64,000 nt of DNA, from contig JAFYAQ010000022.1 of assembly GCA_017540645.1 (NCBI GenBank), positions 211,754 through 275,753 on the forward strand, read 5' to 3'. Shown here piece by piece: positions 17,966 to 25,543 of the stretch (positions are counted from its first letter, which is position 1; every line of letters starts with the position of its first letter). The DNA comes from Oscillospiraceae bacterium (lineage in GTDB: Bacteria > Bacillota > Clostridia > Oscillospirales > Oscillospiraceae). The translations under genes and the position numbers were made by a program. The notes under the pieces are model-generated. The model had not been told where the DNA came from. It saw only the letters and a program-made list of their open reading frames with translations, and searched no databases.

Positions 17966-18928
17966 ATGATCTCTCACGGTAAGGAAGTCAAGGTTTTCAC
18001 AGGAAACGCCAATCCCGCGCTGGCCGAAAGCATCTGCACTTACCTCCACAAGCCCCTCGGAAAAGCGGATATCAAACGTTTTGCCGACGGTGAATGTTCT
18101 GTTTCCATTTTGGAACCCGTCCGCGGCGCGGATGTGTTCCTCGTACAGTCCACCTGCAAGCCCGTCAATGACAATCTGATGGAGCTGCTGATCATGGTAG
18201 ACGCCATGCGCCGGGCCTCCGCCGGACGGATCACCGCCGTCCTCCCCTATTTTGGCTATGCCCGGCAGGACCGGAAAGCCAAGAGCCGCGACCCCATCTC
18301 CGCAAAGCTGGTCGCCAACATGATCGAGGCTGCCGGCGCCGACCGCGTGCTGACCATGGACCTGCACGCCGCCCAGATCCAGGGCTTCTTTGACATCCCC
18401 ACCGACAATCTGAAGGGCGCTCCCCTGTTTGCCAACTACTACATCGAAAAGTTCGGCAAGGGCAATCCCGACGTGATGGTCGTCTCTCCGGACGTGGGCA
18501 GCGTGGCCCGTGCCAGACAGTTTGCCATGAAGCTGGGTGTGAACATGGCCATCGTGGACAAGCGGCGTGAGGTCGCCAACAAGTCTGAGGTCATGAACAT
18601 CATCGGCAGCGTGAAGGATAAGACCGTGATCATCCTGGACGACATGGTAGATACTGCCGGCTCTCTCTGCGGTGCTGCCAAGGCGCTGATGGATATCGGC
18701 GAAGCCAAGGAGATCTATGCCTGCGCTACGCACGGCGTTCTCTCTGATCCGGCTCTGGAGCGGATCGAGGCCAGCCCCATCAAGGAGCTGAAGCTGCTTG
18801 ATACCATTCCCTTCCCTGCTGACAAGCCGCAGATCGCCAAGATCAACTATGTTTCTGTGGCGCCTCTGTTTGCCGAGGCCATTGAGCGCATCTATGAGGA
18901 GGTTTCCATCTCCCCGCTCTTTGAGTAA
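17966..18928 (+). CDS. prs: Ribose-phosphate pyrophosphokinase
   Basis: Prs makes PRPP from ribose 5-phosphate and ATP, feeding purine, pyrimidine, NAD and His/Trp synthesis. The 320-residue protein has the family elements: FTGNANPALAESI at the N-terminus, RQDRKAKSRDPISAKLVA (ATP/Mg site), the MDLHAAQIQGFFD stretch and the PRPP-binding loop DDMVDTAGSLCGA. The length matches class I enzymes. A strong Shine-Dalgarno (gaaaggtgct) is just upstream. Codon choice here is visibly more biased toward C/G endings than in the neighbours, as expected for a highly expressed gene. A hairpin separates it from pth. Confidence 0.97.
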   Translation: MISHGKEVKVFTGNANPALAESICTYLHKPLGKADIKRFADGECSVSILEPVRGADVFLVQSTCKPVNDNLMELLIMVDAMRRASAGRITAVLPYFGYARQDRKAKSRDPISAKLVANMIEAAGADRVLTMDLHAAQIQGFFDIPTDNLKGAPLFANYYIEKFGKGNPDVMVVSPDVGSVARARQFAMKLGVNMAIVDKRREVANKSEVMNIIGSVKDKTVIILDDMVDTAGSLCGAAKALMDIGEAKEIYACATHGVLSDPALERIEASPIKELKLLDTIPFPADKPQIAKINYVSVAPLFAEAIERIYEEVSISPLFE

Positions 18929-18938
18929 ACAATCATCG

Positions 18939-18966
18939 CCCAGGGACTTTCCTCCCTGGGTTTTTT
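18939..18966 (+). terminator. Rho-independent terminator after prs
   Basis: An 8-bp stem (18939-18946 with 18953-18960), 6-base loop and six Ts, 11 bases after the prs stop. Partial read-through into pth, 14 bases further, is likely because no separate pth promoter is obvious. Confidence 0.85.
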
Positions 18967-18979
18967 GTAAGGAGAAGCC

Positions 18980-19570
18980 ATGTTGTTTTCCTCTGGCGCC
19001 GTAGATTGGATGATCGTTTTTCTCGGAAACCCCGGTCCCAAATACGCCGGCACCCGGCATAACGCCGGTTTTGCCGTTGCCGATGAGATCGAACGCCGTA
19101 CAGGCGCGGATATCCGTCGTTTGAAATGCCATGCCCTCACCGCGACAGCGGATCTGGGCGGGAAACGGGTGCTGCTGGTAAAGCCCCAGACCTTTATGAA
19201 TCTCTCCGGAGAGGCCGTGCGTCCCCTGGCCGATTACTATAAGGTCCCGGCAGAGCGGATCCTGGTGATATCCGACGAGATCGCGCTCGCTCCCGGGCGG
19301 ATCCGCCTGCGTCCCGGCGGCAGTGCCGGCGGGCATAACGGATTGAAGAGCATCATCCAGTATCTGGGGACCGAAAGCTTCCCACGGCTCCGGCTGGGTG
19401 TCGGAGCACCGCCGCATCCGGACTACGATATGCCCGACTGGGTACTCGGCGTGATCCGGGGCGCGGATCTGGAGGCCTTTACCCAGGCTGTGAAACGCGC
19501 TGCTGACGCTGTGGAGTGCTGTATTCGCTATGGTGTATCCAAAGCAATGAACGACTATAACGGCATATGA
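18980..19570 (+). CDS. pth: Peptidyl-tRNA hydrolase
   Basis: Pth frees tRNA from peptidyl-tRNAs that drop off the ribosome. The 196 residues include FLGNPGPKYAGTRHNAGF, with the catalytic His at residue 28 by this start. MNLSGEAV, PLADYYKVP and GGSAGGHNGLKSII also match the family. The chosen ATG has an aaggag ribosome-binding site 5 bases upstream. It makes the N-terminus about ten residues longer than the usual start, and the internal Met12 (MIVFLGNPG) is the alternative. It follows prs, a common pairing in Firmicutes, and ends before a bidirectional hairpin shared with folC. Confidence 0.95.
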   Translation: MLFSSGAVDWMIVFLGNPGPKYAGTRHNAGFAVADEIERRTGADIRRLKCHALTATADLGGKRVLLVKPQTFMNLSGEAVRPLADYYKVPAERILVISDEIALAPGRIRLRPGGSAGGHNGLKSIIQYLGTESFPRLRLGVGAPPHPDYDMPDWVLGVIRGADLEAFTQAVKRAADAVECCIRYGVSKAMNDYNGI

Positions 19571-19587
19571 ATCCAACCTAAAAGACA

Positions 19588-19623
19588 AAAGATCCCTTCC
19601 GAGTTTTCGGAAGGGGTCTTTTT
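19588..19623. terminator. Bidirectional terminator between pth and folC
   Basis: A 12-bp stem (19591-19602 with 19607-19618) with a 4-base loop. T runs follow on the plus strand, and T-rich sequence follows on the minus strand. Confidence 0.85.
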
Positions 19624-19634
19624 ACCATACTCTT

Positions 19635-20921
19635 CTATTTTTTCGAGAAGCTTTTCCATACGTCGGGGAATGCGGAGCGCACCGCCCCAGCCAGATAAAG
19701 AGAGCCAAAGGCTATCACGGTTTCGGATTCGCCCGCTGCCTCCATGGCCATCCCTATGGCCTCTTCAATATGGACGGCGGACTTAGCTATACCGCCCTGT
19801 GCGCGGATCCGCTCCGCGAGCTTATCTCCGGGCAGCGCCCGGGGATTGGGCGGTGTAACGCAGATAAACTCCTTTCCAAAAGGAAGAAGCGTGTCGATCT
19901 CCGTCTCATAGTCCTTATCTGCCAGCACACCCAGGAGAAAGATCATCCTCGTATCGGGAAAGAGCACAGAAAGGCTTTCCGTCAGCGCCTCTGCACACTG
20001 GGGGTTATGACCTCCGTCCAGAAGAAAGACGGGTTTCCGGCACAGGATCTCCATTCTGGCCGGCCAACGGGCGGAGTCGAGTCCCTGCTCCACGGCTTGG
20101 TCCGGGATGCGCCAGCCACGGCGGCGCATGGCGTCTACTGACTCCAGGACCACGGCAGCATTTCTGAGCTGATAACGGCCCAGAAGACACAGGTGATACT
20201 CCTTTCCCCGATAGAGAAAGCTCTGTCCTTCCAGATCTTCCCGCAGAGGGAGCAACTCCCGGAAATCCGCCCGGTGGAGGGGAATCTCCAGCTTGCGGCA
20301 GCGCTCCGATACCACCTGCGCGGCTTCGGCCGGACCGTCATAAAGGACACAGTCACATCCCGTCTTTAAGATTCCTGCTTTGGTGGAGGCAATCTGTGGG
20401 ATTGTTTTTCCCAAATACTCCGTGTGGTCCAGTCCGATGTTGCAGATCACCGCGCACTCCGGCGAGTCGATGGCGTTGGTGGAATCCAATTCTCCGCCCA
20501 TGCCGACTTCCAGGATAACAAGATCCACTTGTTCGTCCAAAAAGTACAGCATCCCGACGGCGGTGATCAGCTCAAACTGGCTGGGGTGATCGGCCATAGC
20601 GTCCGCCACCGAACGGACTTTTTCGGTGGTCTCCGCCAGCCGCCGGGCGGGGATGCTCTCGCCGTTGATCTGGATCCGCTCCCGAAAGTCCTGAATGTAC
20701 GGAGAGGTGTAAAGCCCTACCCGGTACCCCGCGGCCTGAAAGATGGCCGCAAGCATGGCGCAGGTGCTGCCCTTCCCGTTGCTGCCGGCCACGTGGATGA
20801 AGCGCAGTTTTTTTTGCGGATCACCGAGGCCGGAGAGCAGCTCCCGCGTCCTGTCCAGGCCCAAACGGGTGGTGCTCCATGTAAAGTTTTCAATATATGC
20901 TATTGCCTCTTCGGGTGTCAT
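19635..20921 (-). CDS. folC: Folylpolyglutamate synthase / dihydrofolate synthase
   Basis: FolC adds glutamates to folates, trapping them in the cell, and in many bacteria also makes dihydrofolate. The start is set at the ATG 20921 (MTPEEAIAYIENFTW), with a gggggaaagga ribosome-binding site. The longer frame overlaps the upstream transporter gene almost completely. With this start it is 428 residues, normal for FolC. The P-loop HVAGSNGKGST is at residues 43-53, followed by SPYIQDFRERIQINGE and the C-terminal ligase part with LDGGHNPQCAEAL. It overlaps folT by 4 bases, so import and polyglutamylation of folate are translationally coupled. Confidence 0.96.
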   Translation of the reverse strand: MTPEEAIAYIENFTWSTTRLGLDRTRELLSGLGDPQKKLRFIHVAGSNGKGSTCAMLAAIFQAAGYRVGLYTSPYIQDFRERIQINGESIPARRLAETTEKVRSVADAMADHPSQFELITAVGMLYFLDEQVDLVILEVGMGGELDSTNAIDSPECAVICNIGLDHTEYLGKTIPQIASTKAGILKTGCDCVLYDGPAEAAQVVSERCRKLEIPLHRADFRELLPLREDLEGQSFLYRGKEYHLCLLGRYQLRNAAVVLESVDAMRRRGWRIPDQAVEQGLDSARWPARMEILCRKPVFLLDGGHNPQCAEALTESLSVLFPDTRMIFLLGVLADKDYETEIDTLLPFGKEFICVTPPNPRALPGDKLAERIRAQGGIAKSAVHIEEAIGMAMEAAGESETVIAFGSLYLAGAVRSAFPDVWKSFSKK

Positions 20922-21424
20922 AGCTTTTCCTTTCCCCCAAAGCGGGACAGGGCGCGGAGGATCACCGGGATGAGTGCCAGCTGCACTGCGGTCAGCAGGG
21001 CGCTCTGCACCACTCGGGTGACAAGCAGCGGCACATAGGGACTTCCGTACAGAACGGAAATCCACAGAGTATTCAAAAACAAGCCCAGGACAAACTGATT
21101 GATGATCACAGCCGCCGCGATTCTGGGGAAACTCTGCTTTTCGTAAAGAAAAATTCCCAGCACCAGACCCATGAGGGCGGCGGTCAGCGTGAAGCCGGGA
21201 AAGTAGGCGCCGATGGGAAACAATGTGGCCCCGATAAAATCTCCCAGCGCTCCCAGCACCGCCGCATATACGGGACCCAGCAGTACAGCGGCGATGACCA
21301 GCGGGACAAAATTGAACCCGATCTTCATATTCCATGCGTTCAGCGAGAGAAAGCGGCTGAGTATGACTTCCAGCGCAGTCAGCACGCCCATCAGCGCCAG
21401 TTTTTTTGTATTGATGCGGGGCAT
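20918..21424 (-). CDS. folT: ECF transporter S component, folate-specific (FolT-like)
   Basis: This 168-residue membrane protein has about six hydrophobic helices and starts KKLALMGVLTALEVILSR, the typical start of ECF S components (an Ala-rich first helix that contacts the T subunit). NMKIGFNFVPLVIAAVLLGP and GALGDFIGATLFPIGAYFPG fit the FolT-type pattern. Its setting between folD and folC, with a 4-base overlap to folC, supports folate as the substrate. No ECF ATPase or EcfT genes are in the window, so it would share a module encoded elsewhere. No tetrahydrofolate riboswitch was recognised upstream. Confidence 0.88.
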   Translation of the reverse strand: MPRINTKKLALMGVLTALEVILSRFLSLNAWNMKIGFNFVPLVIAAVLLGPVYAAVLGALGDFIGATLFPIGAYFPGFTLTAALMGLVLGIFLYEKQSFPRIAAAVIINQFVLGLFLNTLWISVLYGSPYVPLLVTRVVQSALLTAVQLALIPVILRALSRFGGKEKL

Positions 21425-21433
21425 GGTCTCACC

Positions 21434-22282
21434 TTATCCTCTTTCCGCCGCCAGCACGACATGGCGGCACAGTACAGACGTCGTAACACTGCCCACCCCG
21501 CCGGGGACCGGCGTGATGGCATCGACGATGGACGCGGCCTCTTCAAAGGCCACATCGCCAACGAGCTTCTGCTTCTCCTCATTGAAATGGATACCCACGT
21601 CCAGAACCGTCTGTCCGGGAGTAAAACACTCTTTTTGCAGATATTCCGCGCGCCCCAGCGCCGCTATCACCAGCTCCGATCCGCGGATCACCCGGGCAAG
21701 CTCGGCTGTGCGGCTGTGGCATAAAGTGACTGTGGCGTCTCTGGCCGTTAAAAGCGCTGCCACAGGGCGTCCGATCACCAGGCTTCGCCCGACGACGACC
21801 GCCCGTTTCCCGCTCTGAACGATCCCATAGTAGTCCAGGATGGCCATACAGGCCTCCGCCGTACAGGGGGCAAAGCCCTCCCCTCTTCCGGCATAAACCG
21901 CCGCCATGGAAGCTCGTGTGACCCCATCCACATCCTTTTCGGGAGCAATGGCCTCGCAGACAGCCGCCTCATCGATGGACGCGGGCAGAGGGCGCATGAT
22001 CAGGATCCCGTGTACCGACGGATCCTCATTCAAGTCACGGATCAGGGAGAGAATGGCTTCTTCCCCGACGGTCGGAGGAAGGGCATGCTTTTTCACAGCG
22101 ACCCCCAGTGTCTCGGCGCGCCGGAGGATGGACCGCTCATAGCTGAGGTCATCCTGCCGCTCCCCTACCCGGAGAACGGCAAGCGTGGGGAGAATACCCC
22201 GGGCCTTTAATTCATTGACCCGCCGGATCGTATCCATGTCCAGGGCTGCCGCGGCCGGCTTTCCTTGCAGAAGAACGCTCAT
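21434..22282 (-). CDS. folD: Methylenetetrahydrofolate dehydrogenase / methenyltetrahydrofolate cyclohydrolase
   Basis: FolD interconverts methylene-, methenyl- and 10-formyl-tetrahydrofolate. The 282-residue protein shows the family features in order: LRVGERQDDLSYERSILR (the Tyr/Lys region; here the usual SxxYV(K) has Arg rather than the usual Lys context), HGILIMRPLP, the KDVDGVTRAS loop, CTAEACMAILDYY, VVGRSLVIGRPVA in the NADP site, and TPVPGGVGSVTTSVLC at the end. Length is standard. Its start overlaps the fchA stop by 4 bases and folT follows after 9 bases. This puts three folate steps on one message. Confidence 0.95.
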   Translation of the reverse strand: MSVLLQGKPAAAALDMDTIRRVNELKARGILPTLAVLRVGERQDDLSYERSILRRAETLGVAVKKHALPPTVGEEAILSLIRDLNEDPSVHGILIMRPLPASIDEAAVCEAIAPEKDVDGVTRASMAAVYAGRGEGFAPCTAEACMAILDYYGIVQSGKRAVVVGRSLVIGRPVAALLTARDATVTLCHSRTAELARVIRGSELVIAALGRAEYLQKECFTPGQTVLDVGIHFNEEKQKLVGDVAFEEAASIVDAITPVPGGVGSVTTSVLCRHVVLAAERG

Positions 22283-22902
22283 TTCAATGCCTCCGCCACC
22301 TGCCGGTATACCTTATCCGCCAGAGGAAGGGCCTCCGCCAGGAGGGATTCCAGTTCCCGATCCATGGCCTGTGCGCGGCTGCGGTTTTTCATCAGCCTGG
22401 TGTTGACCTGTACATTCAGTGCCGCCGCCTTGGCCGACGCTGCGGCCAGTGCTGCCGCGCAGCCCGCATCCGAGAGCAGCAGCACACTGCCCAGGGCGGC
22501 GTATTCCTCCGAAAGCCGGATCATCTCACAGCTCCGCCGAAGAATCTCCATGGGCGGCTCCGCGGCGGCCAAAAGACAGCGTTCCAGGGTTTCTTCCCGT
22601 GCCGGATCGTCCTTGGGAAGTCCATAAGCTTTGGATAAAGGCGCAAAAGCCGCGGCGTCCGCGTCCGAGAGGAGCAGCAGCTCCCGTCGAAGCGCTTCCG
22701 CTCTCTCCCCCAACACGCGAAGCCGTGGCTCATTAGCGGCATATTTTGCTTTGCCGATGGTTAAATTGCCGACCATGCAGCCCAAAGCACAGGCCAGCGC
22801 GCCGCACACCGCCGCCGCGCCGCCGCCCCCGGGAACAGGGGCCTTGGAGGCGAGTGCCTGCGAGTACGTATCAACGGTCATGGTAGAAAAAGAGTTTTCC
22901 AT
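22279..22902 (-). CDS. fchA: Formiminotetrahydrofolate cyclodeaminase / methenyl-THF cyclohydrolase family
   Basis: The 207-residue, mostly helical protein carries the family opening APVPGGGGAAAVCGALACA near residues 19-37 and the helix TIGKAKYA. It closes with the Asn-rich LNVQVNTRL segment. Members release ammonia from formimino-THF or act as methenyl-THF cyclohydrolase in purine-fermenting and acetogenic Clostridia. The start is set to the ATG at 22902 (MENSFSTMTVDTYSQ), preceded by aaggggg. The longer frame to 22998 runs across a hairpin. Overlap with folD supports a one-carbon role. Sequence alone does not tell which of the two reactions dominates. Confidence 0.88.
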   Translation of the reverse strand: MENSFSTMTVDTYSQALASKAPVPGGGGAAAVCGALACALGCMVGNLTIGKAKYAANEPRLRVLGERAEALRRELLLLSDADAAAFAPLSKAYGLPKDDPAREETLERCLLAAAEPPMEILRRSCEMIRLSEEYAALGSVLLLSDAGCAAALAAASAKAAALNVQVNTRLMKNRSRAQAMDRELESLLAEALPLADKVYRQVAEALK

Positions 22903-22946
22903 TTTTGACGTCCCCCTTGATCCATCTGTCCACCGTTTGCTCAGGA

Positions 22947-22987
22947 CCCCTGTTTTCAGCATATGAAAACAGGGGCCCGTCTTTTTT
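22947..22987. other. Terminator-like hairpin in odd orientation upstream of fchA
   Basis: A 12-bp stem (22947-22958 with 22964-22975, 5-base loop) is followed on the plus strand by cccgtc and six Ts. Both flanking genes are on the minus strand, where the hairpin is followed by mixed bases rather than Ts. It may be a leader structure, a weak terminator for the parvulin gene or a stop for antisense RNA. Confidence 0.5.
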
Positions 22988-23004
22988 GTACCGTCCAAAA
23001 AGCC

Positions 23005-24480
23005 TCAGGCGGCCTTCATAACGTAGCGCCACATAAAGCTGCGCTGGGAGGTGTAGGGCGCCAGCAGAGACTGATAATACTCGTTATAGTCCGTGGAGCG
23101 CATATCGTCACCCGCCAGGATCTGCCGATAATTATCGCCTTCGCCCACAAAGTACACCAGATGATATCCGGCGTAGGAGCTGGTCTCTCCGTAGACAATG
23201 GCGGTATCGCCGTGCTGATGCCCGGCAAAGCAGAATTCATCAAACTCTTTCACCGTATAGCCTTTGTAAACATTCTCGTAAAGGCCGCCTTTGGTGTTGG
23301 AGCCGGCGTCCTCGCTCTTTTCATTGGCCAGAGCGGCAAAGCTGTCTTCCGTGGCCTCGCCGGCGAGCCATTCGTCCTCAATGGCCTTAACGGCATCATA
23401 GGCGGCCTGCTTCTCCGCCTCGGAGTACTCGCCGTCTCCGTCCTCGTCCACTGCTTTGATCAGGATGTGACGGACATTGACGGTGTTGTAATCATTATCA
23501 TCCAGCGAAAGGACATAAACGGCATAGCAGGAGTTGGCCGCTTCATGAACAAAGCACGCGCCCGGCTCTGCCACAGCGTCATCGCCGAAGAGATTGTTAA
23601 AGCTGCTGATGGTGGCAGAGGTATCGCTGGGGTCGTTTTCTGCGATATCCGAAACTGCCTCACGGAAGACTTCCTCCCCCTCGGCGCCGTTCTGCACGAT
23701 GGTCTCAGCTTTTTCCTTGGCCGCGGCCATGGCCGCCGTTTCGTCCAGCCCGGCCTCCTCATCGGCCGCGCCGGAGATCACGGTGTAGAGATAATTCACC
23801 TTGTCAAACTGGTCCTGATGCTCGGTATAGTAGTCGTTCATCTGATCCTCGGTGTAGGTATAGCCGTTTTGAATATCCTTGAGATAGCGGTTTATCAGCA
23901 GCTCTTCCGCCATGTTGTTCCGGATGGTTTTCTCCGTGTTGCCGGCGCCGAAATTCAAAGCAATGAAACTGTTGACGCTGCCGCCGTAATAAGGGGCATA
24001 AGCGGCAAAGGAGTCGATGACGGAGTCGATCTGCGCCTGCTCATCCTCCGTGAGCTCGGTATAGCCTGCATCCCGGACAGCCTTCAGCACGGCGGTCTTT
24101 TCCAACAGCGAGGACTCGGCCTGCTCCTTAAAATAGTCGTCCCAGGTGCCTCCGTCGCTCATGAAAAGGCAGGGCTGCTCTTTCGGCGACTTGCTGGTGT
24201 CGTACAGCCCGTAGGAGGAATAGGTCTGGGCAATGGAATTGTAGGCGCTCTGATAGGCATAGTTTACGTCCGCCAGCGCATAGTTTGTACTGGAACTGCC
24301 GTCGGTGACCTTCAGGGCGGGGAATGTATTGGTGAACAGTCGGGAGTTCACTACGATCACCAGCGCCGCCAAAAGCACGATGATGACGCCCACAATGATG
24401 AAACGATTTCGGATCTTCCGATCTTTTTTTTGCTCTTCCAGCGCGGCTCTCTCCCGCGCGTTCATGTTGGTATTGGCCAT
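23005..24480 (-). CDS. Membrane-anchored parvulin-type peptidyl-prolyl isomerase (SurA/PrsA-like)
   Basis: The 491-residue protein has a charged N-terminus, one hydrophobic helix at about residues 28-46 (FIIVGVIIVLLAALVIVV) and no lipobox Cys. It should therefore be held by an uncleaved anchor with the rest outside. A SurA-like helical region (about 75-260) is followed by a PpiC domain. That domain starts at VNVRHILIKAVDEDGDGEYSE and ends at GYHLVYFVGEGDN, with the F/H core around GGLYENV and EFDEFCFAGHQHGD. PrsA-type proteins help exported proteins fold. The segment DEDGDGEYSE inside the PpiC domain looks like an acidic, possibly calcium-binding loop. A clear promoter lies just upstream. The folate genes follow on the same strand. 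Confidence 0.85.
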   Translation of the reverse strand: MANTNMNARERAALEEQKKDRKIRNRFIIVGVIIVLLAALVIVVNSRLFTNTFPALKVTDGSSSTNYALADVNYAYQSAYNSIAQTYSSYGLYDTSKSPKEQPCLFMSDGGTWDDYFKEQAESSLLEKTAVLKAVRDAGYTELTEDEQAQIDSVIDSFAAYAPYYGGSVNSFIALNFGAGNTEKTIRNNMAEELLINRYLKDIQNGYTYTEDQMNDYYTEHQDQFDKVNYLYTVISGAADEEAGLDETAAMAAAKEKAETIVQNGAEGEEVFREAVSDIAENDPSDTSATISSFNNLFGDDAVAEPGACFVHEAANSCYAVYVLSLDDNDYNTVNVRHILIKAVDEDGDGEYSEAEKQAAYDAVKAIEDEWLAGEATEDSFAALANEKSEDAGSNTKGGLYENVYKGYTVKEFDEFCFAGHQHGDTAIVYGETSSYAGYHLVYFVGEGDNYRQILAGDDMRSTDYNEYYQSLLAPYTSQRSFMWRYVMKAA

Positions 24481-24515
24481 GATTTACTTCCTTTCCGCAA
24501 CGGTTGGCTTTTGGG

Positions 24516-24544
24516 ATTATAGCGCATCATGCGGCTGGTTTCAA
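24516..24544 (-). promoter_or_regulatory. Predicted SigA promoter of the parvulin gene (and possibly the folate genes)
   Basis: On the minus strand, TTGAAA (24544-24539), 17-bp spacer, TATAAT (24521-24516). It is 36 bases from the ATG, and the ggaaagg ribosome-binding site follows. Confidence 0.7.
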
Positions 24545-24595
24545 GCCTTTTTTGCCAGATCTTCCCGTAATTTGCTCTTATGCCGGTCAAATCTA

Positions 24596-24624
24596 TTGTA
24601 TTGTGCGTTTTTTTGTGTTATTAT
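24596..24624 (+). promoter_or_regulatory. Predicted promoter of the NYN-domain gene
   Basis: TTGTAT (24596-24601), 17-bp spacer, and extended -10 TGtTATTAT (24616-24624). The start of transcription would fall near 24631, so translation must begin after that and cannot use the upstream ATG at 24504. Confidence 0.5.
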
Positions 24625-24653
24625 TCCGATATATAGAAAGTGTGGTGCTGTTT

Positions 24654-25466
24654 TTGCAGGATTTGAATAACCTTCGTATCGCCGTTCTGATCGATGCAGA
24701 TAATATCCCCCGGGACGCTCTGAAACCGGCCATTGAGGAGATCGCCATTTACGGAACTCCCACGATCAAACGCATCTACGGTGACTGGACCAGTCCGAAC
24801 ATCGCCGGCTGGAAGCAGAGTCTGCTGGAAAATGCCGTGACCCCAGTCCAGCAGTACGGATATACCACCGGGAAAAATTCCACCGACTCTGCCATGATCA
24901 TCGACGCCATGGACATCCTGTACACAGGGAGCTGCGATGGCTTTGTGCTGATGTCCTCGGATTCCGATTTCACCCGGCTTGCCATCCGGCTCCGGGAGGC
25001 GGGAAAATATGTGATCGGCATGGGGGAGAAAAAAACCCCCAATCCCTTCATTGTTGCCTGTGACAAATTTATCTACATCGAAGTCATCCGGGCCAAGTAT
25101 AAAAACCAGGCTTCGTCTACCGCAACAAAAAAGAAGGCCGATACCAAAAAGAAAACCGACAACGTCAAGACAACGGACAAAAACTCCAAGCCGGCGGACC
25201 GACAATTGCCGGACCGCTTTGTTCCGGATGATGTGGAACAGTTTATTGCCGAGACGATTTCCGATATCGCCGATGACGACGGTTACGCCGATCTTTCGGA
25301 TCTGGGCAACCTGCTGATCAAAAAGCAGCCGGACTTTGACCCGCGGAGCTTCGGATTCGGCAAGCTGAGCAACATGCTTCGTTCCCTTCCCCGGTTTGAC
25401 GTGGTGGTACGACCCACGGCCGACCCCAATGTGATGCCCATCTACATCAAGGACACCGAGGCTTAA
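24654..25466 (+). CDS. NYN (PIN-like) domain protein with C-terminal OST-HTH/LOTUS-like domain
   Basis: The NYN domain (about residues 8-145) begins RIAVLIDADNIP, with Asp14 and Asp16 as likely metal ligands. NSTDSAMIIDAMDILYTG and LMSSDSDFTRL supply the other acidic residues of a PIN-type nuclease. A Lys/Thr-rich linker (about 150-190) leads to a winged-helix-like tail with YADLSDLGNLLIKKQPDFD and FGFGKLSNMLRSLPRF, which resembles OST-HTH/LOTUS modules that bind RNA. The start is uncertain: no ATG fits. TTG 24654 gives a protein starting MQDLNNLRIAVL; GTG codons at 24642 and 24645 or TTG 24663 are alternatives. Stand-alone, with its own promoter and terminator. It is probably an RNase or RNA-binding factor, with no known partner here. 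Confidence 0.82.
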   Translation: MQDLNNLRIAVLIDADNIPRDALKPAIEEIAIYGTPTIKRIYGDWTSPNIAGWKQSLLENAVTPVQQYGYTTGKNSTDSAMIIDAMDILYTGSCDGFVLMSSDSDFTRLAIRLREAGKYVIGMGEKKTPNPFIVACDKFIYIEVIRAKYKNQASSTATKKKADTKKKTDNVKTTDKNSKPADRQLPDRFVPDDVEQFIAETISDIADDDGYADLSDLGNLLIKKQPDFDPRSFGFGKLSNMLRSLPRFDVVVRPTADPNVMPIYIKDTEA

Positions 25467-25485
25467 AAGCGCCTCCAAGGAAAAA

Positions 25486-25531
25486 ACCGAGAGCTCCCGG
25501 CGAAATTATGCCGTGGAACTCTCGGTCTTTT
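25486..25531. terminator. Bidirectional terminator between NYN gene and transketolase
   Basis: An interrupted stem with outer arms 25486-25493 and 25519-25526 and inner paired GC segments, followed by cttttcttttc on the plus strand and preceded by an A run that serves the minus strand. Confidence 0.75.
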
Positions 25532-25543
25532 CTTTTCCGGTAT

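Noticed and set aside
17939..19588. 549-codon minus-strand frame opposite prs and pth
   Set aside because: Both plus-strand genes are clear housekeeping genes with full motifs; the long open frame comes from biased codons in prs.
22903..23004. Tetrahydrofolate riboswitch before the folate genes
   Set aside because: The conserved THF aptamer blocks could not be found; only a simple hairpin is present.
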